From RPQJ01 sp963706535 (GTDB taxonomy: Bacteria > Pseudomonadota > Gammaproteobacteria > Steroidobacterales > Steroidobacteraceae), in NCBI GenBank assembly GCA_963706535.1, contig CAVPMU010000006.1, forward strand, positions 1 to 64,000: a stretch of DNA of 64,000 nt. Direction: 5' to 3'. Shown in pieces: positions 15,741 to 26,344 of the stretch. The position numbers and the translations under genes were made by a program. The notes below the pieces were generated by a model. The model saw only the letters and a list, made by a program, of their open reading frames with translations, made no database searches and had not been told where the DNA came from. The number at the start of each line of letters is the position of its first letter. The first letter of the stretch is position 1.

Positions 15741-18546
15741 ATGCCGTCGAGATCGAACAGGCCATCACCGACCTCGCGGAGCAGCCCTTCGACCCCGCCG
15801 AGTTCCCCTACGCCTTCCTCGAAGCCTTCGGCAACAAGGCGACGACCCTCAAGCGCCTGCGCGCGGGGGCGTCGAACAAGTCCGATCTCGGCGGCGTGCT
15901 CCAGACGAATAACATCCACATCCTGACCTGCGACGCTGGGCGGGTGACGCAGACGCTGGCCGCGCTCAGGGCCAGCCCGGCGACGGCCAAGGCCAAGGCG
16001 AAGTTCATCCTCGCCACCGACGGCGTGGACTTCGAGGCCGAAGACCTGACCAGCGGCGAGACGGTCGCCTGCGCCTTCAAGGACTTTCCGGACCACTTCG
16101 GCTTCTTCCTGCCGCTGGCGGGCATCAGCACCGTCCGCCAGATCAGCGAAAACGCCTTCGACATCCGCGCCACCAGCCGCCTGAACCGCCTCTACGTCGA
16201 GCTGCTGAAAGACAACCCCGAATGGGGCACGGCGGAGCGCCGCCACGACATGAACCACTTCATGGCGCGGCTGATCTTCTGCTTCTTCGCCGAGGACACC
16301 GACATCTTCGTCGGCAAGGGCCGCTTCACCGAGACCGTTGCGCAGATGAGCGCGAAGGATTCGTCGAACACCCATGAGGTGATCGGCACGCTGTTCCTGG
16401 CGATGAACACGCAGAAGGAGGATCGGCCCACTGCCGGGATTCCCCGCTGGGCCGAAGACTTCCCCTACGTCAACGGCCAGTTGTTCTCCGGCAGCATCGA
16501 CGTGCCGCGCTTCAGCAAGATCGCCCGGTCCTACCTGCTGCACGTCGGCGGCCTCGACTGGACCCGCATCAACCCGGACATCTTCGGCTCGATGATCCAG
16601 GCCGTCGCCGAGGACGAGGAGCGCGGCGAGCTGGGCATGCACTACACCAGCGTCCCCAACATCCTGAAGGTGCTGAACCCGCTGTTCCTCGACGACCTGC
16701 GGGCGAAGCTGGAGGAAGCGGGCGACAACGCGCGCATGTTGCTCAACCTGCGCAAGCGCATGGCGAAGATCAGGGTGTTCGACCCGGCCTGCGGCTCGGG
16801 CAACTTCCTGGTCATCGCCTACAAGGAAATGCGCGCCATCGAGGCCGAGATCAACCGGCGGCGCGGCGAGCCGGATCGCGCATCGGAAATCCCGCTCACC
16901 AACTTTCGCGGCATCGAGCTGCGCGACTTCCCGGCGGAGATCGCCCGCCTCGCGCTGGTCATCGCCGAGTACCAGTGCGACGTGCTGTACCGGGGGCAGA
17001 AGCTGGCGCTGGCCGAGTTCCTGCCTCTGCGCAACGAGAACTGGATTACCTGCGGCAACGCGCTGCGGCTGGACTGGTTGAGCATTTGCCCGCCGACCGG
17101 AACCGGCGTGAAGGTGCAGGCCGATGACCTGTTCGGCTCGCCGCTCGACCAGGCTGAGATCGACTTCGAGAACGAAGGCGGCGAGACGTATATCTGCGGC
17201 AATCCGCCGTACTTGGGCTTCACATGGCAATCAGCGGAACAGAAGGATGAGATTAAGCGCTATTTGAGGGGCGCGCGAAGGGCTGGAAGTCACTCGATTA
17301 CGTGGCGGCTTGGTTTCTGAAGGCTGCTGACTACGGCACATACACTAATACAGTAGCTGCGTTTGTGACCACCAATTCAATCTGCCAAGGCGAGCAGGTG
17401 CCTATACTTTGGCCTCTGGTCTTCAAGACAGGACATGAAATTGCCTTTGCCCATACCTCATTCAAATGGGCCAACCTTGCCAGCAACAATGCTGGTGTAA
17501 CGGTTGCGGTAGTTGGTATTTCCAATCACCCTGGCAAAATGCGTCGGCTTTATTCTGTTGCCAACGATGGAGCTGTCATTGCCAAGCAAGCGGAGCATAT
17601 CAACGCCTATTTGATACCAGGTCCGAATGTCATTGTCGATTCAATCGCACGCCCACACAGTGGGAATACCGCGATGGTCTGGGGAAATAAGCCCACCGAC
17701 GGTGGCAACCTCGTTCTATCTGCTGCCGAGCGGAGCAGGCTTGTTGCTGCATACCCAGAGGCTTCTACTTTCATCCGTCAATACGTCGGTGCAGCGGAGT
17801 TCATTCGTGGTCTTGAACGATTCTGCGTGTGGGTCGAGGACAGCGATGCTCCGATAGCAAACACGATTCCTGCTCTTTGCGAACGATTTGAACAAGTCAG
17901 GCAATTCAGAGCCTCAAGCAAGGCGGCCGAGACAAGGCCCGCGGCCAACTATCCACATCGCTTTCGGCAGATTCAGGCCATTGCTTCCCGGCACACACTG
18001 ATCGTTCCGCAAGTGAGTTCAGAACGCCGCGAGTATTTACCCATCGGGCTGCTTCCACAAAGAGCCATCGTCAGCAATCTCGCCTTCGCTCTCTACGACG
18101 CTCCGCTCTGGAACATGGCGCTCATCGCCAGCCGCCTGCACCTGGTCTGGATCGCCACCGTCTGCGGCAAGCTGGAAACGCGCTACCGTTACTCCAACAC
18201 CCTCGGCTGGAACACCTTCCCGGTGCCCACGCTGACCGAGAAAAACAAGGCCGACCTCACGCGCTGCGCCGAGGACATCCTGCTGGCGCGGGAGCGCCAC
18301 TTTCCGGCCACCATCGCCGACCTCTACGACCCCGACAACATGCCCGCCGACCTGCGCGCGGCGCATGAGCGCAACGACGAAGTGCTGGAGCGCATCTACA
18401 TCGGCCGCCGCTTCAGGAACGACACCGAGCGGCTGGAGAAGCTGTTCGATCTGTATACGAAGATGACGGCAGCGACCAAGCCCGGATCAAAAGCGAAAAA
18501 AACTGTTCTATCCCCGTCGATTGCTGAATCCAGAGGGAGTGCCTGA
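15737..18546 (+). pseudogene. MmeI-like DNA methyltransferase, frameshifted
   Basis: N6-adenine DNA methyltransferase of the MmeI-like class, about 930 codons. It starts MNAVEIEQAITDLAEQPFDP. The SAM site VFDPACGSGNFLVIAYKE is near residue 350 and the catalytic ICGNPPYLGF near residue 485. A break near 17265-17275 shifts the frame: the first ORF ends at 17320, and the second (from before 17302) continues with WFLKAADYGTYTNTV, the target-recognition domain, and an MmeI_C-type tail (YSNTLGWNTFPVPTLTEKNK). The target-recognition part (about 17330-18060) is visibly less GC-rich than its flanks. Without suppression the protein would lack specificity and C-terminal domains. A sequencing error is possible. 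Confidence 0.75.
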
Positions 18547-18548
18547 CC

Positions 18549-20381
18549 ATGCGCCTGCTGCACTACATCGAGATCGAAAATTTCAAGCGTTTCGGGGACA
18601 GGCAGCGTATCGAACTGGATCACCCCGCAGTGCTGATCGGCCCCAACAACTGCGGCAAGACCAGCGCCATCCAGGCCCTTGCGCTCTGGTCGCAGGCGGT
18701 GCGCACCTGGTACGACGTGCGCAAGGATTCCTCGGCCAGGGAACGCACCGCCACGTCGCTCAACCGGTTGAACATCGTTGCTGTGCCAGTGACGCGCACG
18801 CGCTTTTTCTGGCACAACACCCACGTCCGCAAGGGCAACAAGGACATCCCCATGGTCCTCACCGTAGGGGTGGAATTCCAGGGCCAGGTGCGGCCACTGG
18901 CCATGCGTTTTCGCAGTCAGGGCGACGAACTGGTGTATTGCGCACCGGACGAATCAGTCAGCGGTGAATCGGAGTTGATCGCCCATGCCGCCAGCCTGAA
19001 GGTGGAATTGCTCTACCCGATGTCAGGGCTGGAAACCGAAGAGAAGATACTGAAGCCTGGGGCCGTTGATGTGCTGCTCGGCCAGGGTCAGACCGCCCAG
19101 GTGCTGCGCAACCTCTGCCTGATGGTCTACAACCAGTCCACCGAGGACTGGCAACGTGTCACCCTGCTGATGCAACGCCTGTTCGACGTGGAGCTGACGG
19201 CGCCGCTGGAAACCACGCGCGGCAGCATCGAGCTGCAGTACCGCCAGCCGGCGGTGAAGGAACGGCTGGATGTCGCTTCCTCGGGCCGGGGCTTCCAGCA
19301 GATGCTGCTGATCTTTGCCTACCTCTACTCGCACAAACGCAGCGTGCTGCTGGTGGACGAGCCCGACGCCCACCTGGAAATCCTGCGGCAGAAACAGGTG
19401 TATGTGTTGCTACGGGACATCGCCAGCGAAAACGGCTCGCAGGTGGTAATGGTGACCCACTCTGAGGTGATTCTCGACGAAGCGCTGGATACCAACCTCA
19501 CGCTGCTGCTGGAAGGCCGTGCCGACGATCTGGCTAGAAAACAGGACATCCTTAACAGCCTCAAGCACTTTGGCGCCGAGCACTATGTGAAAGCCCGCGA
19601 GCGCGGGTATGTGCTGTACGTGGAAGGCGGTACCGATGTGGACATGCTGCGCGGGCTGGCGCAGAGGCTGGACCATCCGGTGGCGCGCATCTGGGATGAG
19701 CGTATCAACAGCTTCTATGTGCAGAACAACTATCCGTTGCAGGACGTGGACGCCGAGCTGGAACGGGTTGAGGGTGGCTTCGGCTTGACGCCGCGCGAGC
19801 ATTTCAATGCCCTGCGAAATCTGCTCCCGACTTTGCAAGGTCTGGCTATCCTCGACAATGACGGGCAGAACCGCCAAAACCGCGATGCGGGGGCGCTGAA
19901 AATCCGCTACTGGCGGAGGTACGAGGCCGAAAACTACTTCATCACGCCCGAACTGCTGCGCCGCTACGCGTATGCGCAATATCCGGCCGACGATTTGTTT
20001 GCCCAACAGACGCGTGCCACGGTGGACGAGGCGCTGGCCGCTACATTGCGCGACAAGATTTTTGGAGCCAGCGTCGCGGATTACGAGACCTGGGCGACCT
20101 CGCCACCAGACGCCGCACGCCTCATCTGGGAATCGCGTACCGAGCGCATGAAACTCAGCGCGGTGGCCGAGTCGTTCTTTCGCGAACTGGCCCAGAAGTT
20201 GGGCGGCACGATGTTGCTCACCAAGGGCGAGTTGCATCGGCTGATTCCGCATGCTGAGCTGACGCCCGCTGCCGCAGGCGAGGTGCGCGAAAAACTCGAC
20301 TTGCTTCATCGCATGTTCGAGCAGACGCGCAAGGATGACGAAACAGCAGGCAACGTCGCTGACGACGAGGCGGAATCTTGA
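18549..20381 (+). CDS. OLD-type AAA ATPase with TOPRIM domain
   Basis: 610-residue protein. An ABC/SMC-like ATPase occupies the first 330 residues: IENFKRFGDRQRIELDH, Walker A GPNNCGKTSA near residue 33, SSGRGFQQMLL signature region, Walker B VLLVDEPDAHLE near residue 265 and the switch VMVTHSEVIL. A TOPRIM-like domain follows (YVLYVEGGTDVDMLRGL near residue 357; LAILDND near residue 437). OLD-family proteins are DNA nucleases found in phage-defence systems such as Gabija. It begins two bases after the methyltransferase and overlaps the chimeric ORF, so it belongs to the operon. It is the only large undamaged gene in the first cassette. Confidence 0.75.
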   Translation: MRLLHYIEIENFKRFGDRQRIELDHPAVLIGPNNCGKTSAIQALALWSQAVRTWYDVRKDSSARERTATSLNRLNIVAVPVTRTRFFWHNTHVRKGNKDIPMVLTVGVEFQGQVRPLAMRFRSQGDELVYCAPDESVSGESELIAHAASLKVELLYPMSGLETEEKILKPGAVDVLLGQGQTAQVLRNLCLMVYNQSTEDWQRVTLLMQRLFDVELTAPLETTRGSIELQYRQPAVKERLDVASSGRGFQQMLLIFAYLYSHKRSVLLVDEPDAHLEILRQKQVYVLLRDIASENGSQVVMVTHSEVILDEALDTNLTLLLEGRADDLARKQDILNSLKHFGAEHYVKARERGYVLYVEGGTDVDMLRGLAQRLDHPVARIWDERINSFYVQNNYPLQDVDAELERVEGGFGLTPREHFNALRNLLPTLQGLAILDNDGQNRQNRDAGALKIRYWRRYEAENYFITPELLRRYAYAQYPADDLFAQQTRATVDEALAATLRDKIFGASVADYETWATSPPDAARLIWESRTERMKLSAVAESFFRELAQKLGGTMLLTKGELHRLIPHAELTPAAAGEVREKLDLLHRMFEQTRKDDETAGNVADDEAES

Positions 20382-21073
20382 TGGTGATCGAAACAAAAAT
20401 AATCCCCTCCGTTTCCGTCACCCATGCCCGCAACGGCGCATCGACCAAGGCCAATGCGCTTGGAATGCGGCCCATGCAGGAGCGGGTCTTTGAAAAGCGC
20501 GGCGAGCAATACCTGCTCATCAAGTCGCCGCCCGCTTTGGGCAAGAGCCGCGCCCTGATGTTCGTGGCGCTCGATAAATTGCAGAACCAGGGCTTGCAGC
20601 AAGCCGTCATCGTCGTGCCGGAAAAGTCCATCGGTGCAAGCTTCAACGACGAGCCGCTATGGCACCTTGCCGTTATCGGCTCAAGAATGCACCTCGTCTG
20701 GATCGCCACCGTCTGCGGCAAGCTGAAAACGGATATCCGCTACTCCAACACCCTCGGCTGGAACACGTTCCCGGTGCCGACGCTGACCGAGAAAAACAAG
20801 GCCGACCTGACGCGCTGCGCGGAGGACATCCTCTTGGCGCGGGAGCATCACTTCCCCGCGACCATCGCCGACCTCTACGACCCCGACAACATGCCGGCCG
20901 ATCTGCGGGCGGCGCATGATCGCAACGACGAAGTGCTGGAGCGCATCTACATCGGCCGACGCTTCAGGAACGACACCCAGCGGCTGGAGAAGCTGTTCGA
21001 CCTCTATACCAAGATGACCGCTTCGGCTGCACCGGCCAAGGGCAAGAAGCACAAGGCGGGAGTCAAGGCATGA
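20381..21073 (+). pseudogene. Chimeric ORF: helicase N-terminus fused to methyltransferase C-terminus
   Basis: 230 codons in one open frame. Residues 1-92 match the start of the helicase at 22134 (SVSVTHARNGASTKANALGM, GEQYLLIKSPPALGKSRALM, VVPEKSIGASFNDEPL). Residues from about 93 on match the end of the MmeI-like methyltransferase at 18109-18480 (MHLVWIATVCGKL, YSNTLGWNTFPVPTLTEKN, YIGRRFRNDTQRLEKLFDLY). The junction (20648-20658) lies in GACGAGCCGCT, a sequence nearly shared by both parents. The Walker A motif has Leu for the Ser of the complete helicase. The product should have no helicase or methylase activity; it most simply records a deletion between two cassettes. It is ATGA-coupled to both neighbours. 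Confidence 0.85.
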
Positions 21074-22137
21074 GCGACAAACCCGTCAAGCTGACACCAG
21101 CGCCCGAAGGCTACGCCGACTGGCTGGCTGACTTGAAAACCCGCATCCACACAGCCCAGCAACGCGCCGCGCTGGCGGTCAACCGTGAGCTGGTGCTGCT
21201 GTACTGGCAGATTGGCCAGGACATCCTGGCACGGCAGGCCGCGCAGGGGTGGGGCGCGAAAGTCATCGAGCGGCTGTCGCAGGACTTGCGCTCGGCTTTC
21301 CCGGAGATGAAAGGCTTTTCCCGCGCCAACCTGATGTACATGCGGGCGTTCGCGGCGGCCTGGCCCGACGAGCAAATTGTCCAACAGGCTGTTGGACAAT
21401 TGCCCTGGGGCCACAACCTCGTGCTGCTGTCGCAGTTGAAAGACCCGGCCCAGCGGCTGGCCTACGCCGAAAGCGCCATTGCGCACGGCTGGTCGCGCAA
21501 TGTGCTGAACATCCATATTGAAACCCGTTTGCTGGAGCGTAGCGGCAAAGCGGCAACCAATTTTTCAACCACCTTGCCTGCGCCGCAGTCCGACCTGGCG
21601 CGCGAATCCCTGAAAGACCCGTATCGCTTCGACTTTCTTAGCTTGAGCCGCGAAGCGGGTGAGCGTGCCATCGAGAATGCGCTGGTCAAGCACGTCACTG
21701 AATTTCTGCTGGAACTGGGTGCTGGCTTCGCCTTCGTCGGCCGGCAGGTGCTGCTGGACGTGGGCGGCGACGAGTTTTTCATCGATTTGCTGTTCTACCA
21801 CCTCAAGCTGCGCTGCTATGTGGTCATCGAACTGAAGGCCGGCAAGTTCAAGCCCGAGCATCTGGGGCAATTGAGCTTCTACCTGACGGCCGTGGATGAG
21901 CAGGTCAAACACCCGCAGGACAACCCGACCATCGGCCTGCTGCTATGCAAGAGCAAGAACAAGGTCGTGGCCGAATACGCGCTGCGCCAGAATAATCAAC
22001 CACTGGGCGTGGCGGAATACAAGCTGATTGAATCCCTGCCGCCGGAACTGGCGACAGATTTGCCAAGCATCGAACAGATCGAACAGGAATTGATGGGAAA
22101 TGCTGCAGGTACAGCCAAAGCGGACGATGAATCATGA
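21070..22137 (+). CDS. DUF1016/YhcG-type PDDEXK nuclease
   Basis: 355-residue protein of the YhcG family. The N-terminal DUF1016_N domain (residues 15-155) contains LVLLYWQIGQDILARQ, FSRANLMYMRAFA and GHNLVLLSQLKD. The C-terminal PDDEXK nuclease domain shows FVGRQVLLDVGGDEFFIDLL then YVVIELKAGKFKPEHLGQL, with Asp and Glu-x-Lys as the catalytic set. YhcG proteins accompany restriction and defence loci. The ATG overlaps the chimera stop and its own stop overlaps the helicase start. The gene is intact. Confidence 0.88.
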   Translation: MSDKPVKLTPAPEGYADWLADLKTRIHTAQQRAALAVNRELVLLYWQIGQDILARQAAQGWGAKVIERLSQDLRSAFPEMKGFSRANLMYMRAFAAAWPDEQIVQQAVGQLPWGHNLVLLSQLKDPAQRLAYAESAIAHGWSRNVLNIHIETRLLERSGKAATNFSTTLPAPQSDLARESLKDPYRFDFLSLSREAGERAIENALVKHVTEFLLELGAGFAFVGRQVLLDVGGDEFFIDLLFYHLKLRCYVVIELKAGKFKPEHLGQLSFYLTAVDEQVKHPQDNPTIGLLLCKSKNKVVAEYALRQNNQPLGVAEYKLIESLPPELATDLPSIEQIEQELMGNAAGTAKADDES

Positions 22138-24210
22138 TCGATAACGACACCCGGCAGCGCGCCGTTCCCTCCGTTTCCGTCACTTATGCCCGCAATGGAG
22201 TATCGACCAAGGCTAATGCGCTCGGGATGCGGCCCATGCAGGAGCGGGCCTACGAGAAGCGCGGCGAGCAGTACCTGCTCATCAAGTCGCCGCCCGCCTC
22301 GGGCAAGAGCCGGGCGCTGATGTTCATCGCCCTCGACAAGCTGGCGAACCAGGGCTTGAAGCAGGCCATCATTGTCGTGCCCGAGAAGTCCATCGGGGCC
22401 AGCTTCAACGACGAGCCGCTGTCGAAGTACGGCTTCTGGGCCGACTGGCACGTCGAACCCAAGTGGAACCTGTGCAACGCGCCGGGCAACGACAACGGCG
22501 GTAAGGTCAAGTCTCTCGGCGCATTCCTCGAAGGCGACGACCAGGTGCTGGTGTGCACCCACGCGACCTTCCGCTTCGCGGTCGATGCCTACGGCGTGGC
22601 GGCGTTCGACGACCGCCTGATCGCGGTCGATGAGTTCCACCACGTTTCAGCCAACCCGGACAACAGGCTCGGCCTGCACCTGGGGCAGTTCTTCGCGCGC
22701 GGCAAGACGCACATCGTCGCCATGACCGGCTCCTACTTCCGCGGCGACGCCGAGGCCGTGCTGGCCCCGCAGGACGAGTCGAAGTTCGATACCGTCACCT
22801 ACACCTATTACGAACAGCTCAACGGCTACGAGTACCTCAAGCAACTCGACATCGGCTACTTCTTCTACAGCGGGCCTTACGTCGATGACATCCTCAATGT
22901 CCTCGACCCCGCCGAGAAGACCATCATCCACATCCCCAACGTCAATTCGCGCGAGAGCACGAAGGACAAGATGCGGGAGGTGGAGCACATCATCGAGGCG
23001 CTGGGCGTTTGGGACGGCGTTGATGCTGCAACCGGCTTCCAGAAGGTCGTTCGTCCCGATGGCCGCGTGCTGCGCATCGCCGATCTGGTCGATGACGATG
23101 CCACCAGGCGCGACCGGGTTTCCGCCGCGCTCAAGGACCCGGCGCAGAAGAACAACCGGGACCATGTGGACATCATCATCGCGCTGGGCATGGCGAAGGA
23201 AGGCTTCGACTGGGTCTGGTGCGAACACGCGCTGACCGTGGGCTACCGCGCCAGCCTGACCGAGATCGTGCAGATCATCGGCCGTGCCACCCGCGACGCA
23301 CCCGGCAAGACCCGCGCGCGGTTCACCAACCTGATCGCCGAGCCGGATGCGGCCGAGGCCGCGGTCACCGAGGCCGTCAACGATACCTTGAAGGCCATCG
23401 CGGCAAGCCTGCTGATGGAGCAGGTGCTTGCTCCGCGCTTCGAGTTCCGGCCCAAGAACCCCGACAGCGGCCCGACGCCGGGTTTTGACTACGGCGAGGG
23501 TGGCTACGACCCGAACCGCTGCAATGTCGGTGTCAATGAGCAGACGGGGGCGTACCAGATCGAGATCAAGGGCCTCGCCGAGCCCAGGAGCAAGGAGGCG
23601 GCGCGCATCTGTCAGGAAGACCTGAACGAAGTCATCGCGGCCTTCGTGCAGGAGAAGCCCACCATCGAGCGCGGCCTGTTCGATGAAGAGCTGGTGCCCG
23701 AGGAGCTGACGCAGGTGCGCATGGGCAAGATCATCAAGGACAGGTATCCCGAGCTTGACGCCGACGATCAGGAGGCCGTGCGCCAGCACGCCGTCGCCGC
23801 CCTCAACCTCACGCAACAGGCCAAGCGGCTGGTCACCGAAGGCCAGAGCGAAGGCGAGGCCGACGGATCGCCCAACACCGCCCTGATCGAGGGCGTGCGC
23901 CGCTTCGCGATGGACGTGCGCGAGCTGGACATCGACCTGATCGACCGCATCAACCCCTTCGGCGAGGCCTACGCCATCCTCGCCAAGACCATGAGCGAGG
24001 ACAGCTTGAAGCAGGTCGCGGCGGCCATCTGCGGCCAAGCGCACGAGCCTGACGCCGGACGAGGCGAAGGAGATGGCCGTTCGCGCCGTCCAGTTCAAGA
24101 AGGAACGCGGACGCATTCCGGCGCTCGATTCCCAGGATGCCTGGGAGCGACGCATGGCCGAAGGCGCGGCCGCCTTCATGCGCTTCAAGGCGGAGGGACG
24201 CTATGAGTGA
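22134..24210 (+). pseudogene. SF2 DEAD/DEAH-box helicase, frameshifted near its C-terminus
   Basis: About 690 codons. Walker A is KSPPASGKSR near residue 52, motif II AVDEFHHVS near residue 165, motif III AMTGSYF, and motif VI QIIGRATRDAPGK near residue 380, a type III restriction/ResIII-like helicase. After KTMSEDSLKQVAAAI (near 24030) the original frame becomes non-protein-like, while the next frame continues as LTPDEAKEMAVRAVQFKKER ... MRFKAEGRYE and stops at 24208-24210. A one-base change therefore garbles the last 60 residues. The motor core is intact and may still work. The nuclease gene at 24203 starts inside the authentic end. Confidence 0.8.
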
Positions 24211-25393
24211 CTCCGATCTTGACGAACTCGCCGCGGAGCTTGCCGAGTTCGCACCGCCCGAGAAGAAGGGCGGACGCCCGGCCAGCGAGGAGCGTGTCAT
24301 CGCGGGCTTCGAGGAAATCCAACGCTTCACCGAGAAGCACGGCCGTGCGCCGCAGCATGGCGAAGACCGCGACATCTTCGAGCGCCTTTACGCCGTGCGC
24401 CTCGACCGCTTGCGCGCGCTCCCGGATTGCCGCGCCCTGCTTGAGCCGCTGGACCATCAGGGCTTGCTTGCCGGGGCACCGACCGCTGCGGCGGATGAAG
24501 CCATCGACATCGACGACCTGGCCGCCGAGCTGGCGGGCGTAGCCGACGCGGACGACATCACGGTCCTGCGCCATGTCCGCACCAGCGCCGACAAGCGCGC
24601 CGCCGAGGAGATCGCGGATCGCAAGCCGTGCGAGGACTTCGAGACCTTCCGGCCCTTGTTCGAGCGCGTGCAACGGAAGTCAAGACCGGCTTGCGCCAGT
24701 CCCAGCCCATCGAGGCGGGCCGCCGTGCGATTGAGGCCGGGGACTTTTTCGTTCTCGATGGCCTCACGCTCTACGTCGCCGAGGTCGGCGAGCCGCTGAA
24801 AACCACCGCCGGGGAAGTGGACCGCCGCCTGCGCCTCATCTTCTCCAACGGCACCGAGAGCAATCTGCTGCTGCGCTCGCTCCAGCGCGCGTTCTACGAC
24901 GACCCCGCCGCGCGGCGGCTGGCCTCGCCCGAGAGCGGGCAACTCTCCTTCGGCGGCGAGCTTGAGGCCGATGATGTCGAAAGCGGCACGATCTACGTCC
25001 TGCGCTCGCTGTCCGATCATCCCTATGTCGCGCAGCACCGCGACATCATCCACAAGATGGGCGTGACCGGCGGCCGGGTGGAGACGCGCATCGCCAACGC
25101 CGAGACACGACGCGACCTACCTGCTGGCGAAGGTCGAAGTGGTGGCGACCTACAAGCTCGCGGGCATCAACCGCACCCGGATGGAGAACCTGTTCCACAG
25201 GCTGTTCGCGCCCGCGCGGTTGAACATCACCATCAACGACCGCTTCGGCCACCCCGTGCAGCCCGAGGAGTGGTTTCTCGTGCCGCTGTTCGTGATCGAC
25301 GAGGCCGTCGCGCGCATCAAGGATGGCAGCATTACCGGGTACATCTACGATCCCAAGACCGCTCGACTGGTGGGCTACGCGGACTCACTATAA
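24203..25393 (+). pseudogene. GIY-YIG (T5orf172-like) nuclease, two frameshifts
   Basis: Starts MSDSDLDELAAELAEF on the helicase stop. A first frame break near 24672 moves the reading to VKTGLRQSQPIEAGRR..., and a second near 25104 moves it to LLAKVEVVATYKLAGINRTR. The nuclease domain is SGTIYVLRSLSDHPYV ... HKMGVTGG (residues about 255-285), followed by RMENLFHRLF with the family's metal-binding Glu. The complete protein would be about 395 residues. With both breaks no full-length product is possible. Its place after a helicase and methyltransferase fits a restriction effector. Confidence 0.75.
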
Positions 25394-25402
25394 GGATGAA
25401 CC

Positions 25403-26341
25403 ATGATGGAAAGTCTGCGACCAAAGCAGTCAGGGGCTCGATCCGTGGTCTTTGCAGAAGGAGCACAGTGGGTCCGCGCTGACTTTCATCTGCACACCCA
25501 GCGGACCGCGAATTCAAGTACGCGGGCGATGACAACTTCTACAACAGCAACTATGTGGACGCGATGGAGAACGCGGGCATCCAGCTAGGCATCATCACCA
25601 ATCACAACAAGTTCGACTTCGAGGAATTCAAGGCACTACGTAAAACGGCCCGGAAAAAGGGCATCGAGCTGTTGCCCGGCGTCGAGCTGTTGGTGGGAGA
25701 TGGGGATGGCATTCATACGCTCGTCGTCTTTTCCGACGCCTGGCTCGCGGATGGACACGACCATATCAATCCGTTCTTGACCATTGCGTTTCAGGGCCAA
25801 GTTCCAGCTCAGTACGAGCAGGAAAACGGCCGTTCGTCGCTGTCGCTCGTAGCAACCATCGAGAAGCTGGAAAGCTACCACCGCGACTTCTTCCTCGTCT
25901 TTGCCCATGTGGAAGAACGCAGTGGCCTATGGACGGAGCTGCGCGGTGGCCGGCTCACCGAGTTGGGGCGAAATGAATTCTTCCGCCGCCGCACACTTGG
26001 CTTTCAGAAGGTGCGCACCCACGATGGTGCGGGCAAGGACAGCCCCTGCCGCACCAAAGTGCAAGATTGGCTAGACTGGTATCCCGCCGAACTGGAAGGC
26101 GGCGACCCCAAGTGCCTCGATGAAATCGGCCGTGGGAAAGCCTGCTATCTCAAATTGGGCGAACTGTCCTTTGAAGCAGTCAAGTTTGCCTTGAGCGATC
26201 CTGCCGCACGGGTCGCCACGGAGCCGCCAAAGCATCAGGCGTCGCACATCCGCAGTATCCACTTCGACGGCGGCATCCTCGACGGGCAGACGCTGCATTT
26301 CTCGCCCGAGCTGAACACGCTGATCGGCATCCGCGGGAGCG
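25403..26341 (+). pseudogene. PHP-domain AAA ATPase (TrlF-like), frameshifted and cut at Walker A
   Basis: The N-terminal PHP phosphoesterase domain starts GAQWVRADFHLHTQ (the HLH metal motif). A frame break near 25505 separates it from MENAGIQLGIITNHNKFDFE, LLPGVELLV and FLVFAHVEE. The sequence then enters the ATPase domain: SIHFDGGILDGQTLHFSPEL, NTLIGIRGSG. Exactly there, before the Lys-Ser of the P-loop, homology stops and an IS21 remnant begins. About two-thirds of the protein is missing. Fusions of this kind occur in defence loci and tRNA-related systems; the ten-base gap to the GIY-YIG gene suggests it was part of the same operon. Confidence 0.75.
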
Positions 26342-26344
26342 GCA

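Noticed and set aside
22647..24188. 513-codon frame opposite the helicase
   Set aside because: Shadow of a strongly biased GC3 gene, with repetitive Leu/Asp/Gly/His-rich composition.
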